Shown here one piece after another: positions 6,216 to 7,298 of a stretch of 7,298 nt of DNA. A model generated the notes under the pieces. It did no database searches, was not told where the DNA came from, and saw only the letters and a list, made by a program, of their open reading frames with translations. The DNA is from Pseudomonadota bacterium (lineage in GTDB: Bacteria; Pseudomonadota; Gammaproteobacteria; SZUA-229): NCBI GenBank assembly GCA_030673345.1, contig DAOVJH010000065.1, positions 1 through 7,298 of the forward strand. Reading direction: 5' to 3'. The position numbers and the translations under genes are program-made. How positions within the stretch are numbered: position 1 is the stretch's first letter; each line of letters begins with the position of its first letter.

Positions 6216-6244
6216 TAATTAATAATATGTAAAAATTTTAATTT

Positions 6245-7298
<1,054 letters not shown>

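Overview
The window is a conserved housekeeping block from a gammaproteobacterium. All genes lie on the plus strand, in the order miaA (3' part) - hfq - hflX - hflK - hflC - DUF2065 (yjeT-like) - hisZ - purA (5' part). The miaA-hfq-hflX-hflK-hflC-yjeT-purA order is the one known from enterobacteria. A hisZ between the DUF2065 gene and purA occurs in gammaproteobacteria that use a short HisG plus HisZ, such as pseudomonads, and not in Escherichia coli. Base composition is moderate, with AT-rich spacers. I cannot place the organism at genus level. All proteins look like ordinary vertically inherited members of their families.

Layout: the left edge cuts miaA, a tRNA modification enzyme. A 99-base gap with good promoter candidates leads to hfq, the RNA chaperone, which is followed at once by a strong intrinsic terminator. 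A 269-base spacer rich in hairpins precedes hflX, a ribosome-associated GTPase whose start lacks a visible Shine-Dalgarno sequence. A further spacer of about 240 bases carries a degenerate inverted repeat and an extended -10 promoter candidate. It leads to the tight hflK-hflC-DUF2065-hisZ run: hflK and hflC overlap by one base, and the next gaps are 3 and 8 bases. HflK and HflC form the membrane complex that modulates the FtsH protease. HisZ is the regulatory subunit of ATP phosphoribosyltransferase in histidine synthesis. After hisZ, a spacer of about 160 bases contains a small palindromic repeat of a dispersed type and a very AT-rich stretch before purA, which runs off the right edge.

I see no undescribed multi-gene system. 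The items worth a second look are small: an apparently early in-frame TGA at the end of hisZ with coding-like sequence beyond it, two interspersed-repeat remnants in spacers, the structured hfq-hflX spacer, and the Shine-Dalgarno-less start of hflX. The hflK start is best placed 15 codons downstream of the longest open frame.
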